Of a stretch of DNA of 44,162 nucleotides, positions 8,796 to 19,041 are shown in pieces. The notes beneath the pieces were generated by a model. It worked only from the letters and a program-made list of their open reading frames with translations. It ran no database searches and had not been told where the DNA came from. The stretch is taken from contig SLST01000114.1 in assembly GCA_007130265.1 (NCBI GenBank), forward strand, positions 1-44,162, written 5' to 3'. The position numbers and the translations under genes were made by a program. Source of the DNA: Spirochaetales bacterium (GTDB lineage: Bacteria; Spirochaetota; Spirochaetia; DSM-27196; SLST01). Positions within the stretch are counted from its first letter, which is position 1. Each line of letters starts with the position of its first letter.

Positions 8796-10538
8796 ATGAC
8801 GCTATCGATCCAAGGCAATGATTTCGTGCGGAACGGCAGGCCCGTCCGGCTGCTCTCCGGAGCTTTGCACTACTTCCGCGTCGTACCCGAGTACTGGCGC
8901 GACCGCCTGATCAAGCTCCGCGAGATGGGGCTCAACACCGTGGAGACCTACGTGCCCTGGAACCTGCACGAGCCGCAGCCGGGCGAGTACTGCTTCACCG
9001 GCGACGTCGACATCGAGCGTTACCTTTCGATCGCGCACGAGGTAGGCCTGATGGCGATCGTGCGGCCGGGGCCCTACATCTGTTCTGAGTGGGACCTGGG
9101 TGGACTCCCCGCCTGGCTGCTCCGCGATCCGGCGATGCGCCTGCGGTGCTGCTACCGGCCGTACCTCGATGCGGTCGACCGTTACTACGACGAGCTCCTG
9201 CGGCGGCTCGTGCCGTTCCAAGCCTCCCGCGGCGGCCCGGTCGTCGCGATGCAGGTGGAGAACGAGTACGGCAGCTACGGAAACGACCGTGCGTACCTCC
9301 GCCATCTTGCCGAGGGCATGCAGCGGCGAGGAGTCGACGCCCTGCTGTTCACGTCCGACGGCCCCACCGAATGGATGCTCGAGGGAGGGACGCTGCCCGG
9401 GGTGTTGAAGACGGCCAACTTCGGCTCACGAACGGACGAGGCGTTCGCGAAGCTTCGCGAACACCAGCCGGACGGTCCGTTGATGTGCGGCGAGTTCTGG
9501 AACGGGTGGTTCGACCACTGGGGCGAGGAGCATCACAGCCGGAGTGCAGACGACGCGGCGCAGGAACTCGAGCGGATGCTCTCGCTCGGCGGGTCGGTCA
9601 ATTTCTACATGTTCCATGGCGGCACCAACTTCGGCTACATGGCCGGGGCCAACCACACCGGCTCACGGTACCAGCCGGACGTGGGGAGCTACGACTACGA
9701 CGCTCCGCTCGACGAGGCAGGCGCGCCCACCGCGAAGTTCCACGCCTTCCGGGAGGTGATCGCGCGATACGTCCACATGCCCGAGCTTCGGCTGCCGCCC
9801 CCAATCCCGCGTCGGTCCTACGGCACCGTCCGCCTCGAATCCTCTGCCCGCGTGTTCGATCAGCTCGACCGTCTGTCCACTCCGATCCGCGAACCTGCTC
9901 CGGTGCCGATGGAGCAGCTCGGGCAGAACTATGGGTTCGTCCTCTACCGGACAACGGTTCGCGGGCCGCGTGAAGCGTTGCCGCTCGTGCTCCAGGACGT
10001 GCACGACCGGGCGCTCGTCTTCGTAGACGGCGAGTACCGGGGCGTCATCGATCGCGACGGCACCGAGCCCGCAGTGGAGCTCGCGTTCGGACCCGGCTCG
10101 TTCCGGCTGGACATTCTTGTGGAGGCGATGGGCCGTGTGAACTACGGACCGCAGCTCCACGACCGGAAGGGCATCACGCACGGCGTTCGCCTGGGCAACC
10201 AGTTCCTGTACGACTGGACCATCTACCCGCTTCCTCTGGATGATCCCGACGATCCGGCCTATGGGCCATGGGCGCCGGCTCATAACGATCCGGCGCTCCA
10301 CCGGGGCAGCTTCACGGTGGACGCTCCGGCCGACACCTTTCTCGCGTTGCCGGGCTGGACGAAGGGCGTTGTCTGGGTCAACGGGTTCAACCTCGGGCGG
10401 TACTGGGACGTTGGTCCTCAGCGCACGCTCTACGTACCGGCGCCCAAGCTCAGGCGGGGAGAGAACCGCATCGTCGTGTTCGAGCTTCATGAGTGCGGTA
10501 CCGACGTCGAGCTGCGGGACAGTCCGGATCTCGGCTGA
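8796..10538 (+). CDS. GH35 beta-galactosidase
   Basis: ORF 8607..10538 trimmed to ATG 8796 (AAAGGAG upstream): MTLSIQGNDFVRNGRPVRLLSGALHYFRV...GLNTVETYVPWNLHEPQPGEY...VENEYGSYG...MFHGGTNFGYM. Confidence 0.92.
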   Translation: MTLSIQGNDFVRNGRPVRLLSGALHYFRVVPEYWRDRLIKLREMGLNTVETYVPWNLHEPQPGEYCFTGDVDIERYLSIAHEVGLMAIVRPGPYICSEWDLGGLPAWLLRDPAMRLRCCYRPYLDAVDRYYDELLRRLVPFQASRGGPVVAMQVENEYGSYGNDRAYLRHLAEGMQRRGVDALLFTSDGPTEWMLEGGTLPGVLKTANFGSRTDEAFAKLREHQPDGPLMCGEFWNGWFDHWGEEHHSRSADDAAQELERMLSLGGSVNFYMFHGGTNFGYMAGANHTGSRYQPDVGSYDYDAPLDEAGAPTAKFHAFREVIARYVHMPELRLPPPIPRRSYGTVRLESSARVFDQLDRLSTPIREPAPVPMEQLGQNYGFVLYRTTVRGPREALPLVLQDVHDRALVFVDGEYRGVIDRDGTEPAVELAFGPGSFRLDILVEAMGRVNYGPQLHDRKGITHGVRLGNQFLYDWTIYPLPLDDPDDPAYGPWAPAHNDPALHRGSFTVDAPADTFLALPGWTKGVVWVNGFNLGRYWDVGPQRTLYVPAPKLRRGENRIVVFELHECGTDVELRDSPDLG

Positions 10539-10578
10539 GCCGGTGTCATCCCGGCATCCGGAAGCACGGAGGTGAGTG

Positions 10579-13140
10579 ATGGTGGAAGAAGACCTGCAGT
10601 CGTCTCGTCGCGATGAAGAGACGGATCACGGGACCGACGTTGCAGCCTACCTTCGCAGGCACGATCTGGTGTTTGAATCGCCACCGACCGAGGGGTGGGA
10701 AGGGCTCCCACTGGGCAACGGCAGGCTTGGCGGTCCTCTCTGGGTCCGCCCCGAAGGCCCGGTCTTCCAGATTAACCATACCGACGCCTATGAACTGCCC
10801 GATCCGGAGCGCCGAGACGAAGGGTGGGCGGTGCTCCGTTCCTGCGGGCGGCTCTTTGTCGAGCACGCCGTCGCCCCGTACGACTGGATTGCGATGAACC
10901 ATTTTGAGGGCCGTCTCGCCTTGGGAACCGCGACCGCGAGCCTGCATGCGCGAACCGCCTTTGGGGACTTTGGCACCACCGCGTACGTTCACGCCGAGCA
11001 TCCCGTTGCCGTCATCGAGCACCGCGCGGCGTACCGCGACGCGGTAGGCGCAACCGGGGCTCCCGTGCGCGTATCGCTCGAGCGATGGGGTAGCCGCGTG
11101 TTTGGCTGGTGGTACAACACGATTCACGCGGGAGCCGGCATGGGGCTCGGTCCGTGCAGGGCGTGGGTGGACGGCAAGGACGCCTGCCTCGAGCTACCAT
11201 TGCGAGGCGTACGCGTTGCCGTGCGCTGCCGGATAGTCGGCGCGAAGGTGGCGGCACGTGTTGTGCACGACCACCGTGTAGAACTGGAAGTGGCCGGCTC
11301 AGCGGTGCAGGATTTCCGGATTCTGCTTGCCTGCCTGACCAGCCACGAATCAGACGATCCAACCGCCGCGGCGCGCGATGCGATCGCGACGGTTGAACGG
11401 ATGCCCGAGGCCTACGACGACCACAGGCGATGGTGGGGTTCATACTGGAACCGCTCCTTCCTCCACGTGAGCGAGGACTACGTCGAGAACCTGTACTACC
11501 TTCACCACTACCTGATGGGTAGCTCGGCGCGAGGGCACTACCCGCCGCTGTTCAACGGAGCGCTCTGGATCTGGAACCGCGACGTTCGCAACTGGGTCAA
11601 CCCGCATCACTGGAATCAGCAGATGGCTCATTGGTGCTTGCCTGCCGCCGACCGTTGCGACCTGCTGGCGCCATACCTTGACACCTATCACCGCCTGATG
11701 CCTCACGGCCGGGCTCTGGCTCAGCGCCGTGGGTTCGGAGGCATGTTATGGAATGAGATGCACGATTTCGCCGGACGGCAACTCGGCGAACAATCTGAGA
11801 ACATGAGAGACAATCTGACCCCGGCCTCGCAGATTGCCCTCTTCTTCTGGTGGCATTACCGGTTCACCGGCGACCGCGAGCGATTACGCATTCAGGGTTA
11901 CCCGTATCTCCGCGATGTTGGCGACTTCTATCTCGATTGGGTTCGCTGGGACGAGGCCAGGGAGGTCTATGAGCTTCCTCTTGCCTGCACGTACGAGGAA
12001 TATGACCGGTTCGAGGAGGGCCGAATCCCCCGTTTCACGGATAGTGTCACGAATCTTGCGATGATCAGGGCGCTGTTCGCCGCACTGCTCGCTGCGTCGG
12101 AGGATCTGGAGATCGACGAGCCGCGCCGCGATCGGTGGCGTCACGTGCTCGACCGTCTCCCTCCCTACGCGCTGAACGACCGTGACACCGAGCGCGGAGT
12201 TACCCTCGGGAGCGGCTTGCTCGACGGCCGCGAGCTTCCGGCGAAGGAGAACCACAACCATGGGCCACTGTTCTGTCCGGTCGTGCCTGCCGGCGACCTC
12301 GGCCTGAAGGACGAGGGGTCCGTCGTTTTTGAGGCTGCATGCAACACCGTCCTGACCTATCCGCCGGCCGCGAACTGCATTACCCCCACCGTAGCAGTCG
12401 CCGCGCGACTCGGCCTCCCCGATGAGGCGCTACGACGAGTCGACGCCATGGTGCGCAACCTTCAGCTCTTCCCGAACGGGCTGTTCTTCAACCTGGACTG
12501 GTGGTTTACTCATTCGCGCTACAGCCCCACGTCTCTCGACGGATGGGCGAACGACCTGTCGTGCGTAACCCACCAGCGCGACTATCTCGACGACCGCGGC
12601 GCCAAATATCGCGGCGTGCACGTCCGTGCCAGCCAGGATGAAGGCGTGCAGGAGCATCACACCGACACGCCGGCCTGGCCGTTCACCCAGCCCGGCTTGG
12701 AGTCGCACGGGCTTCTCGCCTTTGGGCTCCAGGAAATGTTGCTCCAGAGTCACGAGGGCGCGATTCGCGTATTCCCCGCGGTGCCCGACTCATGGGCGGC
12801 CGAGTTCGTGTTACTGGCGGCAGGATGCTTCCGGGTGGAGAGTCGCCGCGAGCCGTTCGGGTTGCCGGTGTACGTCTCGATCACGAGTCTCCACGGCGGG
12901 ACGTGTCGCCTCATCGTGCCGTGGCCGGACGGAGCGCAACTATTCGAGGGCGACGTTGCGGCTTGCCGGGAGGAGGCCGATGGCCGGTCTGTTCTCGTGT
13001 GCGCTTCCCCGGGAGATCGATATCTCTTTGGGCCCGTCGGCTGCGGCAGACCGGACACTGCCTCTCCTCGCGAGATCGTCACGAATGATCGGCCCAAACG
13101 CTACCGCGAAGCTACGATCGGGAAACAACGGAACTACTGA
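10579..13140 (+). CDS. GH95-like glycoside hydrolase
   Basis: Motif GLPLGNGRLGGPLWVRPEGPVFQINHTDAYE; start GTG 10576 or ATG 10579 after GGAGGTG. Confidence 0.75.
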   Translation: MVEEDLQSSRRDEETDHGTDVAAYLRRHDLVFESPPTEGWEGLPLGNGRLGGPLWVRPEGPVFQINHTDAYELPDPERRDEGWAVLRSCGRLFVEHAVAPYDWIAMNHFEGRLALGTATASLHARTAFGDFGTTAYVHAEHPVAVIEHRAAYRDAVGATGAPVRVSLERWGSRVFGWWYNTIHAGAGMGLGPCRAWVDGKDACLELPLRGVRVAVRCRIVGAKVAARVVHDHRVELEVAGSAVQDFRILLACLTSHESDDPTAAARDAIATVERMPEAYDDHRRWWGSYWNRSFLHVSEDYVENLYYLHHYLMGSSARGHYPPLFNGALWIWNRDVRNWVNPHHWNQQMAHWCLPAADRCDLLAPYLDTYHRLMPHGRALAQRRGFGGMLWNEMHDFAGRQLGEQSENMRDNLTPASQIALFFWWHYRFTGDRERLRIQGYPYLRDVGDFYLDWVRWDEAREVYELPLACTYEEYDRFEEGRIPRFTDSVTNLAMIRALFAALLAASEDLEIDEPRRDRWRHVLDRLPPYALNDRDTERGVTLGSGLLDGRELPAKENHNHGPLFCPVVPAGDLGLKDEGSVVFEAACNTVLTYPPAANCITPTVAVAARLGLPDEALRRVDAMVRNLQLFPNGLFFNLDWWFTHSRYSPTSLDGWANDLSCVTHQRDYLDDRGAKYRGVHVRASQDEGVQEHHTDTPAWPFTQPGLESHGLLAFGLQEMLLQSHEGAIRVFPAVPDSWAAEFVLLAAGCFRVESRREPFGLPVYVSITSLHGGTCRLIVPWPDGAQLFEGDVAACREEADGRSVLVCASPGDRYLFGPVGCGRPDTASPREIVTNDRPKRYREATIGKQRNY

Positions 13141-13225
13141 TGCTGCCTGCGGGCGTCGGCCATAGCGCAGAGCTGTGATCCACGGTACACTGCGCACGGA
13201 ACAGCACGGTCACGCCGGAGGTGCG

Positions 13226-14107
13226 ATGATGCGACCGGAGATCCGCAAGCAGGGTACCGTCGATTGCGACATGGTAGAGACGACTCCCGTGGTCCATCGC
13301 GGCGAGCTCTACCGCTTCGAGTACGTTCGGCCGGGATACTGGAACAACGAGACCGGCAACTCCTACTTCAGATTCGTCCACGTGAATAGCGGCCGCCTGT
13401 CGCCACCGTTCGCTCATGGTTATCACCTGGGGAACGTGATGGCCGAGGGCGACACGCTCGTGGTGACCGCGACCGACGTCTGGGACGGCGAACGGATCGA
13501 CCTGTTCATCTCCAGAGACATGGAGCATTGGGAGCGGCGCAGTGCGCTCCACCTTCCGGGCTACGGGTTGTTCAACACGAGCATGTGCAAGGCCCGCGAC
13601 CGGTACGTGCTGATGTTCGAAGTCGGCAAACCTACTGAAGTGGCCGGGGTGCGGTTCACCGCTCGTTTTGCAGAATCTGCCGACCTGCATACCTGGACCC
13701 TCACTCCGCCCGAGTGCGTCTATTCCAGGGACCGGTACACCGCGCCGCACTGCCTGCGGTACCTCGAGCCCTACTTCTACAACTTCTACCTCGAGGCGCT
13801 CCCCGGTCGCTGGGAGCAGTACGTGGTCCGGTCGCGCGATCTGGTCGAGTGGGAGGTGAGTCCCCGCAACCCGGTGCTGGCTTCCGCAGAGGAGGACAGG
13901 AGACTGCTGAACACCTCCCTGCCGCAGGACCTCAAGGACCGGATACGTAGCGCCGAAAACATCAACAACTCGGACATCGACTTCTGCGAGTATGACGGCC
14001 GGCTGGTGATCACCTACTCCTGGGGGAACCAGTCGGGCGTGGAGCATCTCGCGCAGGCCGAGTACGATGGTTCAGAGGCCGATTTCCTGCGCGGCTGGTT
14101 CGACTGA
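13226..14107 (+). CDS. GH43/GH32/GH130-type beta-propeller glycosidase-like protein
   Basis: MMRPEIRKQG... with repeated propeller motifs (DLFISRDMEHWERR, ARFAESADLHTWTL, YVVRSRDLVEWEVSPRNPVL); GGAGGTGCG SD; paralogous to 23168..24067. Confidence 0.7.
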   Translation: MMRPEIRKQGTVDCDMVETTPVVHRGELYRFEYVRPGYWNNETGNSYFRFVHVNSGRLSPPFAHGYHLGNVMAEGDTLVVTATDVWDGERIDLFISRDMEHWERRSALHLPGYGLFNTSMCKARDRYVLMFEVGKPTEVAGVRFTARFAESADLHTWTLTPPECVYSRDRYTAPHCLRYLEPYFYNFYLEALPGRWEQYVVRSRDLVEWEVSPRNPVLASAEEDRRLLNTSLPQDLKDRIRSAENINNSDIDFCEYDGRLVITYSWGNQSGVEHLAQAEYDGSEADFLRGWFD

Positions 14108-14183
14108 GTAGACGGGCGTACGGTTGTACCGGATCCGCCACGGGCCCATCATGACTGCGACTCAAGCGTTGCGGGAGGTCACT

Positions 14184-15419
14184 ATGGCAGCTACCAACTA
14201 TCCGATCGGCTTCTGGAACTACGTGAGTGCCGAAAGGCAGGGACCGGAGGCGGTTCGCGACTGGGCCGATTGTGGTATGACGCTGGCGATGGGTCCCGAG
14301 TACTCGCCCGGGTCCGAGGCTGCGCGAGAGAATATGCACGGTATCCTCCAGGAGGCCGCATCCCATGGCATCCGCGTGATCCACTGCCATGCAGACACCA
14401 CGTGGCGCTCCATGACGGCGCACGGCAGGGACGAATACCGTCGGCGGGCGGAGGTGGCCGTGGCGGAGTTCGGGGGCTACGGCTCTCTCATGGGGTTTCA
14501 CGTCGGTGACGAGCCGGACCTGTTCCGGAAGATCGATTACCCGGACGTCGTCGCGAGTTTCCAGGTCCTGAACGAAATCGCTCCTCGCCACCACCACTTC
14601 TCGAATTTCCTGCCCTGGTGGCTTGGGATCGAGCGCGAGATCTACTGTCCGGAGTCCACCTACGAAGAGCACCTGGAGAAGTACGTCACCGAAGGTGGGA
14701 TCCGGCAGCTGTGCTACGACTGCTACGCCCAGATGAAACCGGCTCAACACGGGTGGGATCAGTTCTTCCGCAACCTGCGCTTCTACCGCGAACTCGGCCG
14801 CAGGCTGAACGTGCCCGTCTGGACGACGCTGCTGTCGGCAGGGCATTACGACTACAAGGCCCCGAACGAGCATGAGTACCGGTGGCAGCTTCACGCCGCT
14901 GCGGCTCACGGCATGCAGGGAGTGCTCTGGTTCGTCTTCTACCTTCGCGAGGGCGGTGGAGATTACCACGGAGCGCCCGTGGACGAACACTGGGAACGCA
15001 GCCAGTCGTTTGAGTGGCTGAGCAGGGTCAACCGTACGTTCAACAAGAGCGTCGGTCCGAAGCTGATGGAACTCTCTCATGTCGAGACCAGACACGCAGG
15101 TCGTTCCTTTGGAGGATGGCCGTCACTAGCGGCAGGCGACGACATCGTGCGTGCGGTTTTCGCGCAGACACCGTTTATCTACTCCCGCTTCACCGCGCCG
15201 GGCGGCGTCCCCTATATCCTGTTGATGAATAACTCACCCGATACTGCCACCCATGCCTACTTGCGAATCAGCAGCGCGGTGAAATCGCTGCATCGAGTCG
15301 CCTGGGAGGGCGAGGAGCGAGAGGAGGCATTCGACGCGAGGTACGACGCGTTCTCCGAGTTCGGAAAGTGGTTCATGCCGGCCCAGCTCGAGCTGTACCG
15401 CGTGTCGCTGGTGCGGTGA
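14184..15419 (+). CDS. hypothetical TIM-barrel glycoside-hydrolase-like protein
   Basis: MAATNYPIGFWNYVSAERQG...LMGFHVGDEPDLF...; GGGAGG SD; family not firmly recognised. Confidence 0.55.
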   Translation: MAATNYPIGFWNYVSAERQGPEAVRDWADCGMTLAMGPEYSPGSEAARENMHGILQEAASHGIRVIHCHADTTWRSMTAHGRDEYRRRAEVAVAEFGGYGSLMGFHVGDEPDLFRKIDYPDVVASFQVLNEIAPRHHHFSNFLPWWLGIEREIYCPESTYEEHLEKYVTEGGIRQLCYDCYAQMKPAQHGWDQFFRNLRFYRELGRRLNVPVWTTLLSAGHYDYKAPNEHEYRWQLHAAAAHGMQGVLWFVFYLREGGGDYHGAPVDEHWERSQSFEWLSRVNRTFNKSVGPKLMELSHVETRHAGRSFGGWPSLAAGDDIVRAVFAQTPFIYSRFTAPGGVPYILLMNNSPDTATHAYLRISSAVKSLHRVAWEGEEREEAFDARYDAFSEFGKWFMPAQLELYRVSLVR

Positions 15420-15434
15420 GCCCCGGGCGAACGG

Positions 15435-17990
15435 ATGGTCTGCCTCGAGAACAACGATGTGCGGATCGGGTCTGGCGCCGGGACCGGTAGACACAGTAGC
15501 CTGGTGAGCAAGCCGCGAGGGCGCGAGTACGTGACGAACTCGCAGGCGAGCGCGCCGTTCGGTGTCTGGCGCAGTTCCCGCGAGCCGTACCGGTTCGGCT
15601 CGCGGGCCGAAGGCGGAGCCTGCGGCGAGCCTCCGAACCCGACGGCCATCTGAGACGGCTGGATGGTCACCGGTACGCTCGCAGAGATCTCGGCCGACGG
15701 CGACCGTGCGGCCCTGAAATACCGCGTGCCGGCTTCGGCTCTCCTGGCCCGTGTGGCCGTGGAGCTGAACGGCAGGGAATGCCGGTGGACGCTTGCCGTG
15801 GCCAGCGATGGTCCCAACCCGGTTGAGCTGATGGCCGACTTACCGCGCTGGGAAGGGATCAACCTTTGGCGTGACGCGGGCGCCAGCATGGTCGCGATGA
15901 ACCGGGGCGGGTACGTGGGCAGTATCTGGCGCCATCGCGGCGGTCTGTACGGCGATGCGTTTCAGCAGAGCGCCCAGTTCGGGTGTCTGTACGAGCGCTC
16001 GACCGCGGGCTTCCTGGGGTTCTACGTTGACGATCCGGAATTTCGTGCCAAGGAGATCCTCTTCGTCGAACCGGACATCGTTGTCCGATGGTTCCCACAG
16101 GTGGGTCTGGCTCCTGGAGCGTCGGTCGTCTTCCCGACAACCGTGCTCATGCTATACGACGGGTCGTGGCACGAGACTGCGCAGGCGTGCGGCGGATGGT
16201 ATCGTACGATCGTTCATCCGGACTCGGTGCCGGAGCGGGTGCGGTCTTCTGAGTCGGACTCCGGTGCCTGGATGGAGGAGCGCGGCGACGAGTACGAGAC
16301 CCGGCCCGGTCCTGCCGGCGCGGAGATGCCCCCGGCAGCGATGGACTCGTTCGACGACCTACCGACCCACTACCAGCGGACACTCGCGCTTACCATCGAG
16401 TTCGCCTTCCTCTGCCGGCAATCGCGGGTCCCGGCGCTTGGCGACGAGGGGTCGCCGCTTAGTCCGCAGCCCCGCCGCCATACCGACGGCTGGAACGAGA
16501 TCAGAGAGGACCTTGGCGGGACGGCCGCGCTGGCCAGGGGGGGGTAGAGGCCATGCACCGGACGGGTCGGCGGGTGACACTCTACGTGGAAGGGCTCATC
16601 GTGCCGGACGACAGCGAGCTGTTCGAGCAACTACCATCGGCCCGGGACTGGGTTGTCCTCAACGCCGACGGGACAACGAACGGCCTCTACACGAGACAAC
16701 GACTCGTGGACACGGCCACTTTGTGCGGCCTTCCTGTCTGAGAGATAGTTCTCGGCGAAGATCGACGGGGCGATATCGCCGTGAGCCGGATGACGACCCA
16801 TTCGGTTGTAGAACACCTCGATGTGTTCCTGGATAGCCGCCTGGGCCTCGATCCTGGTCCGAAAGCGACGGTGGTAGACCAACTCCTCCTTCAGTGTGCC
16901 CGAGAAACTCTCCACCGGGGCGTTGTCGTAGCACTTGCCCTTGCGCGACATGGAGGGTCTCATCCCCAGCGCCACGACGGCGCGCTGGTAGCTCGTAGCA
17001 CAGTACTGGCTGCCTCTGTAAGAGCGATGGATGCGGCCCGGCTCGGGCCGGCGGCATCGAACCGCCCGATCGAGCGCCGCGTGGGTCAACTCCTTGGTCA
17101 TCCGGCTTGCCATCGGGTATCCGCCGCGATGAGGCGACGCAATCCTGATGCGCTTCTTTCCACCGAGGCGCCGGTCGATCTGAAGCATCGCCATTTCAAC
17201 CGTGCGCTGCACCAGGCATTCCGTATGGAGCTCTCGCGAGCCCTGTGCGAGGCAGCACGGCCGATGCGCGTTGCGCTTCCCGCCTACCGGCTCCACACCG
17301 GAGCAGCCGGCTCGGGTCCTTCGCTTCGGGTCGCGCCGCTCTGGTTGGTGCCCGGAGCCGACGAGTCGCCGTGGCTCGCGGTGTTTGCGGCCGTAGGCCG
17401 GACGATCAACGACCGGCAGATCAGGTCTGATCCATGCGCCACTCCAGATGGTGTCGTGTGCTGGCACGTCGCCGGCGACGACGAGGATGTCGTCATAGGC
17501 GTCCGGCCGGGAGTCACCGACGACGAATCACACCGGCTTCGGGTCTCCCCGGACCAGCAGCCCTCCGCGGTCACCGTCTCGCTCGCCTACCGGCCGAGCG
17601 AGGCGTGGCTTCACGACCTGGATCGTGGCTCGATCCGTTCGCTCGAATGGAACCAGGCGGATGGCGTCGTCGGCTTCCGCGCTGACTCGTGCTGCTTCGT
17701 AGCCGTCTTCCGACGGCGGTCCTGTCCGGTTCCCACCTGGATCGACATGCCGGGAGTGGTCCGTGCCGGTACTCGTGCTACTCTTGATATCTCCGCGATC
17801 GGCCACACCGCACCGGTGTCCGCGACGCTCAGTGTGCCCGGACTTTGTCGCGCGACCCGGCACGAGTTGAACGTTCCCGGAAGCCGTAGGCTGGGTGTCC
17901 CGGCCGGCAGGACACCTGGCTGGTATCGTGCGGAACTTGCCGGGCCCGGGATCTGCAGTTCGGTGCGCCTGTTCATGGTCACCGGACACG
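15435..17990 (+). pseudogene. disrupted DUF6259-like glycosidase gene (in-frame TGA, G8 frameshift, IS3 remnant, 3' stop not found)
   Basis: Pieces read in order: MVCLENNDVRIGSGAGTGRHSSLVSKPRGREYVT...PNPTAI-TGA(15651)-DGWMVTGTLAEIS...LGGTAALAR-GG-TAG(16545); frame shift after G8 (16537..16544) to MHRTGRRVTLYVEGLIVPDDSELF...DGTTNGLYT; after the IS remnant ALHQAFRMELSRALCEAARPMRVALPAYRLH...MPGVVRAGTRATLD...SSVRLFMV. Confidence 0.65.
16690..17150 (-). mobile_element. IS3-family transposase (OrfB/rve domain) C-terminal remnant
   Basis: Minus frame: MTKELTHAALDRAVRCRRPEPGRIHRSYRGSQYCATSYQRAVVALGMRPSMSRKGKCYDNAPVESFSGTLKEELVYHRRFRTRIEAQAAIQEHIEVFYNRMGRHPAHG - classic IS3 OrfB signature; the Asp in H-S-D-R-G-S-Q is Tyr. 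Boundaries approximate. Confidence 0.85.
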
Positions 17991-19021
17991 GGAAGCGAGG
18001 GGTTCGGGGCAGGTCCAGTCGATCGCCGGTGCACCATCGTCGGCTCCAGCAGGATGGTCTCCGGCGGGTCGCTCAGCTCGCCGGAGATCCGCTGGAGAAT
18101 CCGCTCTGAAGCGATCCTGCCTACCCGCTCGGGGGTCTGCTCGAAGGTAGTCAGAGACGGAAAAATGCCGACGATACTCGGCAGGTTGCCGAAGCCGAAG
18201 ATCGAGAGGTCCTCCGGAACCCGCAGCCGGCACTCCTGGGCTGCACGGTAGACATGGTAGGCAATGTAGTCGTTGAAGGCGAAGACCGCGGTGGGACGGT
18301 CGATCTCGCGCAGAAGACAAAGGGACTCCTCGTAGCCCCCGTGCACGCGGGATATACGCACGACTGTACAGCGGGCTTCACCGTGATCGTTGACCCGGGA
18401 GATGAACGGCTCGCCGCGTCCGCCGTCCTCCGTCAGCCCTCCAGCCTCGCTCATGTAGCAGATGTGGCGGTGACCGAGCCCCAACAGATGATCAGCCGCC
18501 AGGCGAGCCCCGAGCGCATTGTCTGTGACGACCGCGTCGCGGTGGACCGCTTCGACCGCCCGGTCGACCAGGACCACCGGGATGGACAGATGGTCGATGT
18601 AAGTGTAGAAGGACTCTGAGAGATCGTCACTGCACATGATGATCCCATCCACGCGTTGGTCCACGAGGCGGTGTACCTGTGCGGCATCATGGTACCGAGC
18701 ATCGTCATGCCTTGGCCAGACAATGATGGGCAGATAGTCGGCGGGTATAAGGGCGTTGTGGATTCCAGCGAGCACCCTGCCGCGGAACAAAGGGTCGTCG
18801 GTGATATCAAGAAGAACCCCAACAATTCCCGACCGCCCAGTCTGCATGGTTCGTACCGCGAGGTTCGGCCGGTAACCCAACTCGCCGGCGATTCTTTCGA
18901 TGCGTTCGCGAGTCTGCGGTGAGATCTCCCCCTTATTGCGGAGTACCCGCGACACGGTGCTGGCGGACACGCCTGCAGCCTGCGCTATCGATCTGATACC
19001 AATGCTCTTGTCGAATCGCAT
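17528..19021 (-). CDS. LacI-family transcriptional regulator (conserved part ends near 18000; remainder appears to be an abnormal C-terminal extension)
   Basis: MRFDKSIGIRSIAQAAGVSASTVSRVLRNKGEISPQTRERIERIAGELGYRPN HTH; C-term ...LLEPTMVHRRSTGPAPNP is the usual LacI ending. ATG 19021 preceded by GGAAAG. Confidence 0.85.
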   Translation of the reverse strand: MRFDKSIGIRSIAQAAGVSASTVSRVLRNKGEISPQTRERIERIAGELGYRPNLAVRTMQTGRSGIVGVLLDITDDPLFRGRVLAGIHNALIPADYLPIIVWPRHDDARYHDAAQVHRLVDQRVDGIIMCSDDLSESFYTYIDHLSIPVVLVDRAVEAVHRDAVVTDNALGARLAADHLLGLGHRHICYMSEAGGLTEDGGRGEPFISRVNDHGEARCTVVRISRVHGGYEESLCLLREIDRPTAVFAFNDYIAYHVYRAAQECRLRVPEDLSIFGFGNLPSIVGIFPSLTTFEQTPERVGRIASERILQRISGELSDPPETILLEPTMVHRRSTGPAPNPSLPVSGDHEQAHRTADPGPGKFRTIPARCPAGRDTQPTASGNVQLVPGRATKSGHTERRGHRCGVADRGDIKSSTSTGTDHSRHVDPGGNRTGPPSEDGYEAARVSAEADDAIRLVPFERTDRATIQVVKPRLARPVGERDGDRGGLLVRGDPKPV

Positions 19022-19041
19022 TGTCTTTCCTTCTACTATGG

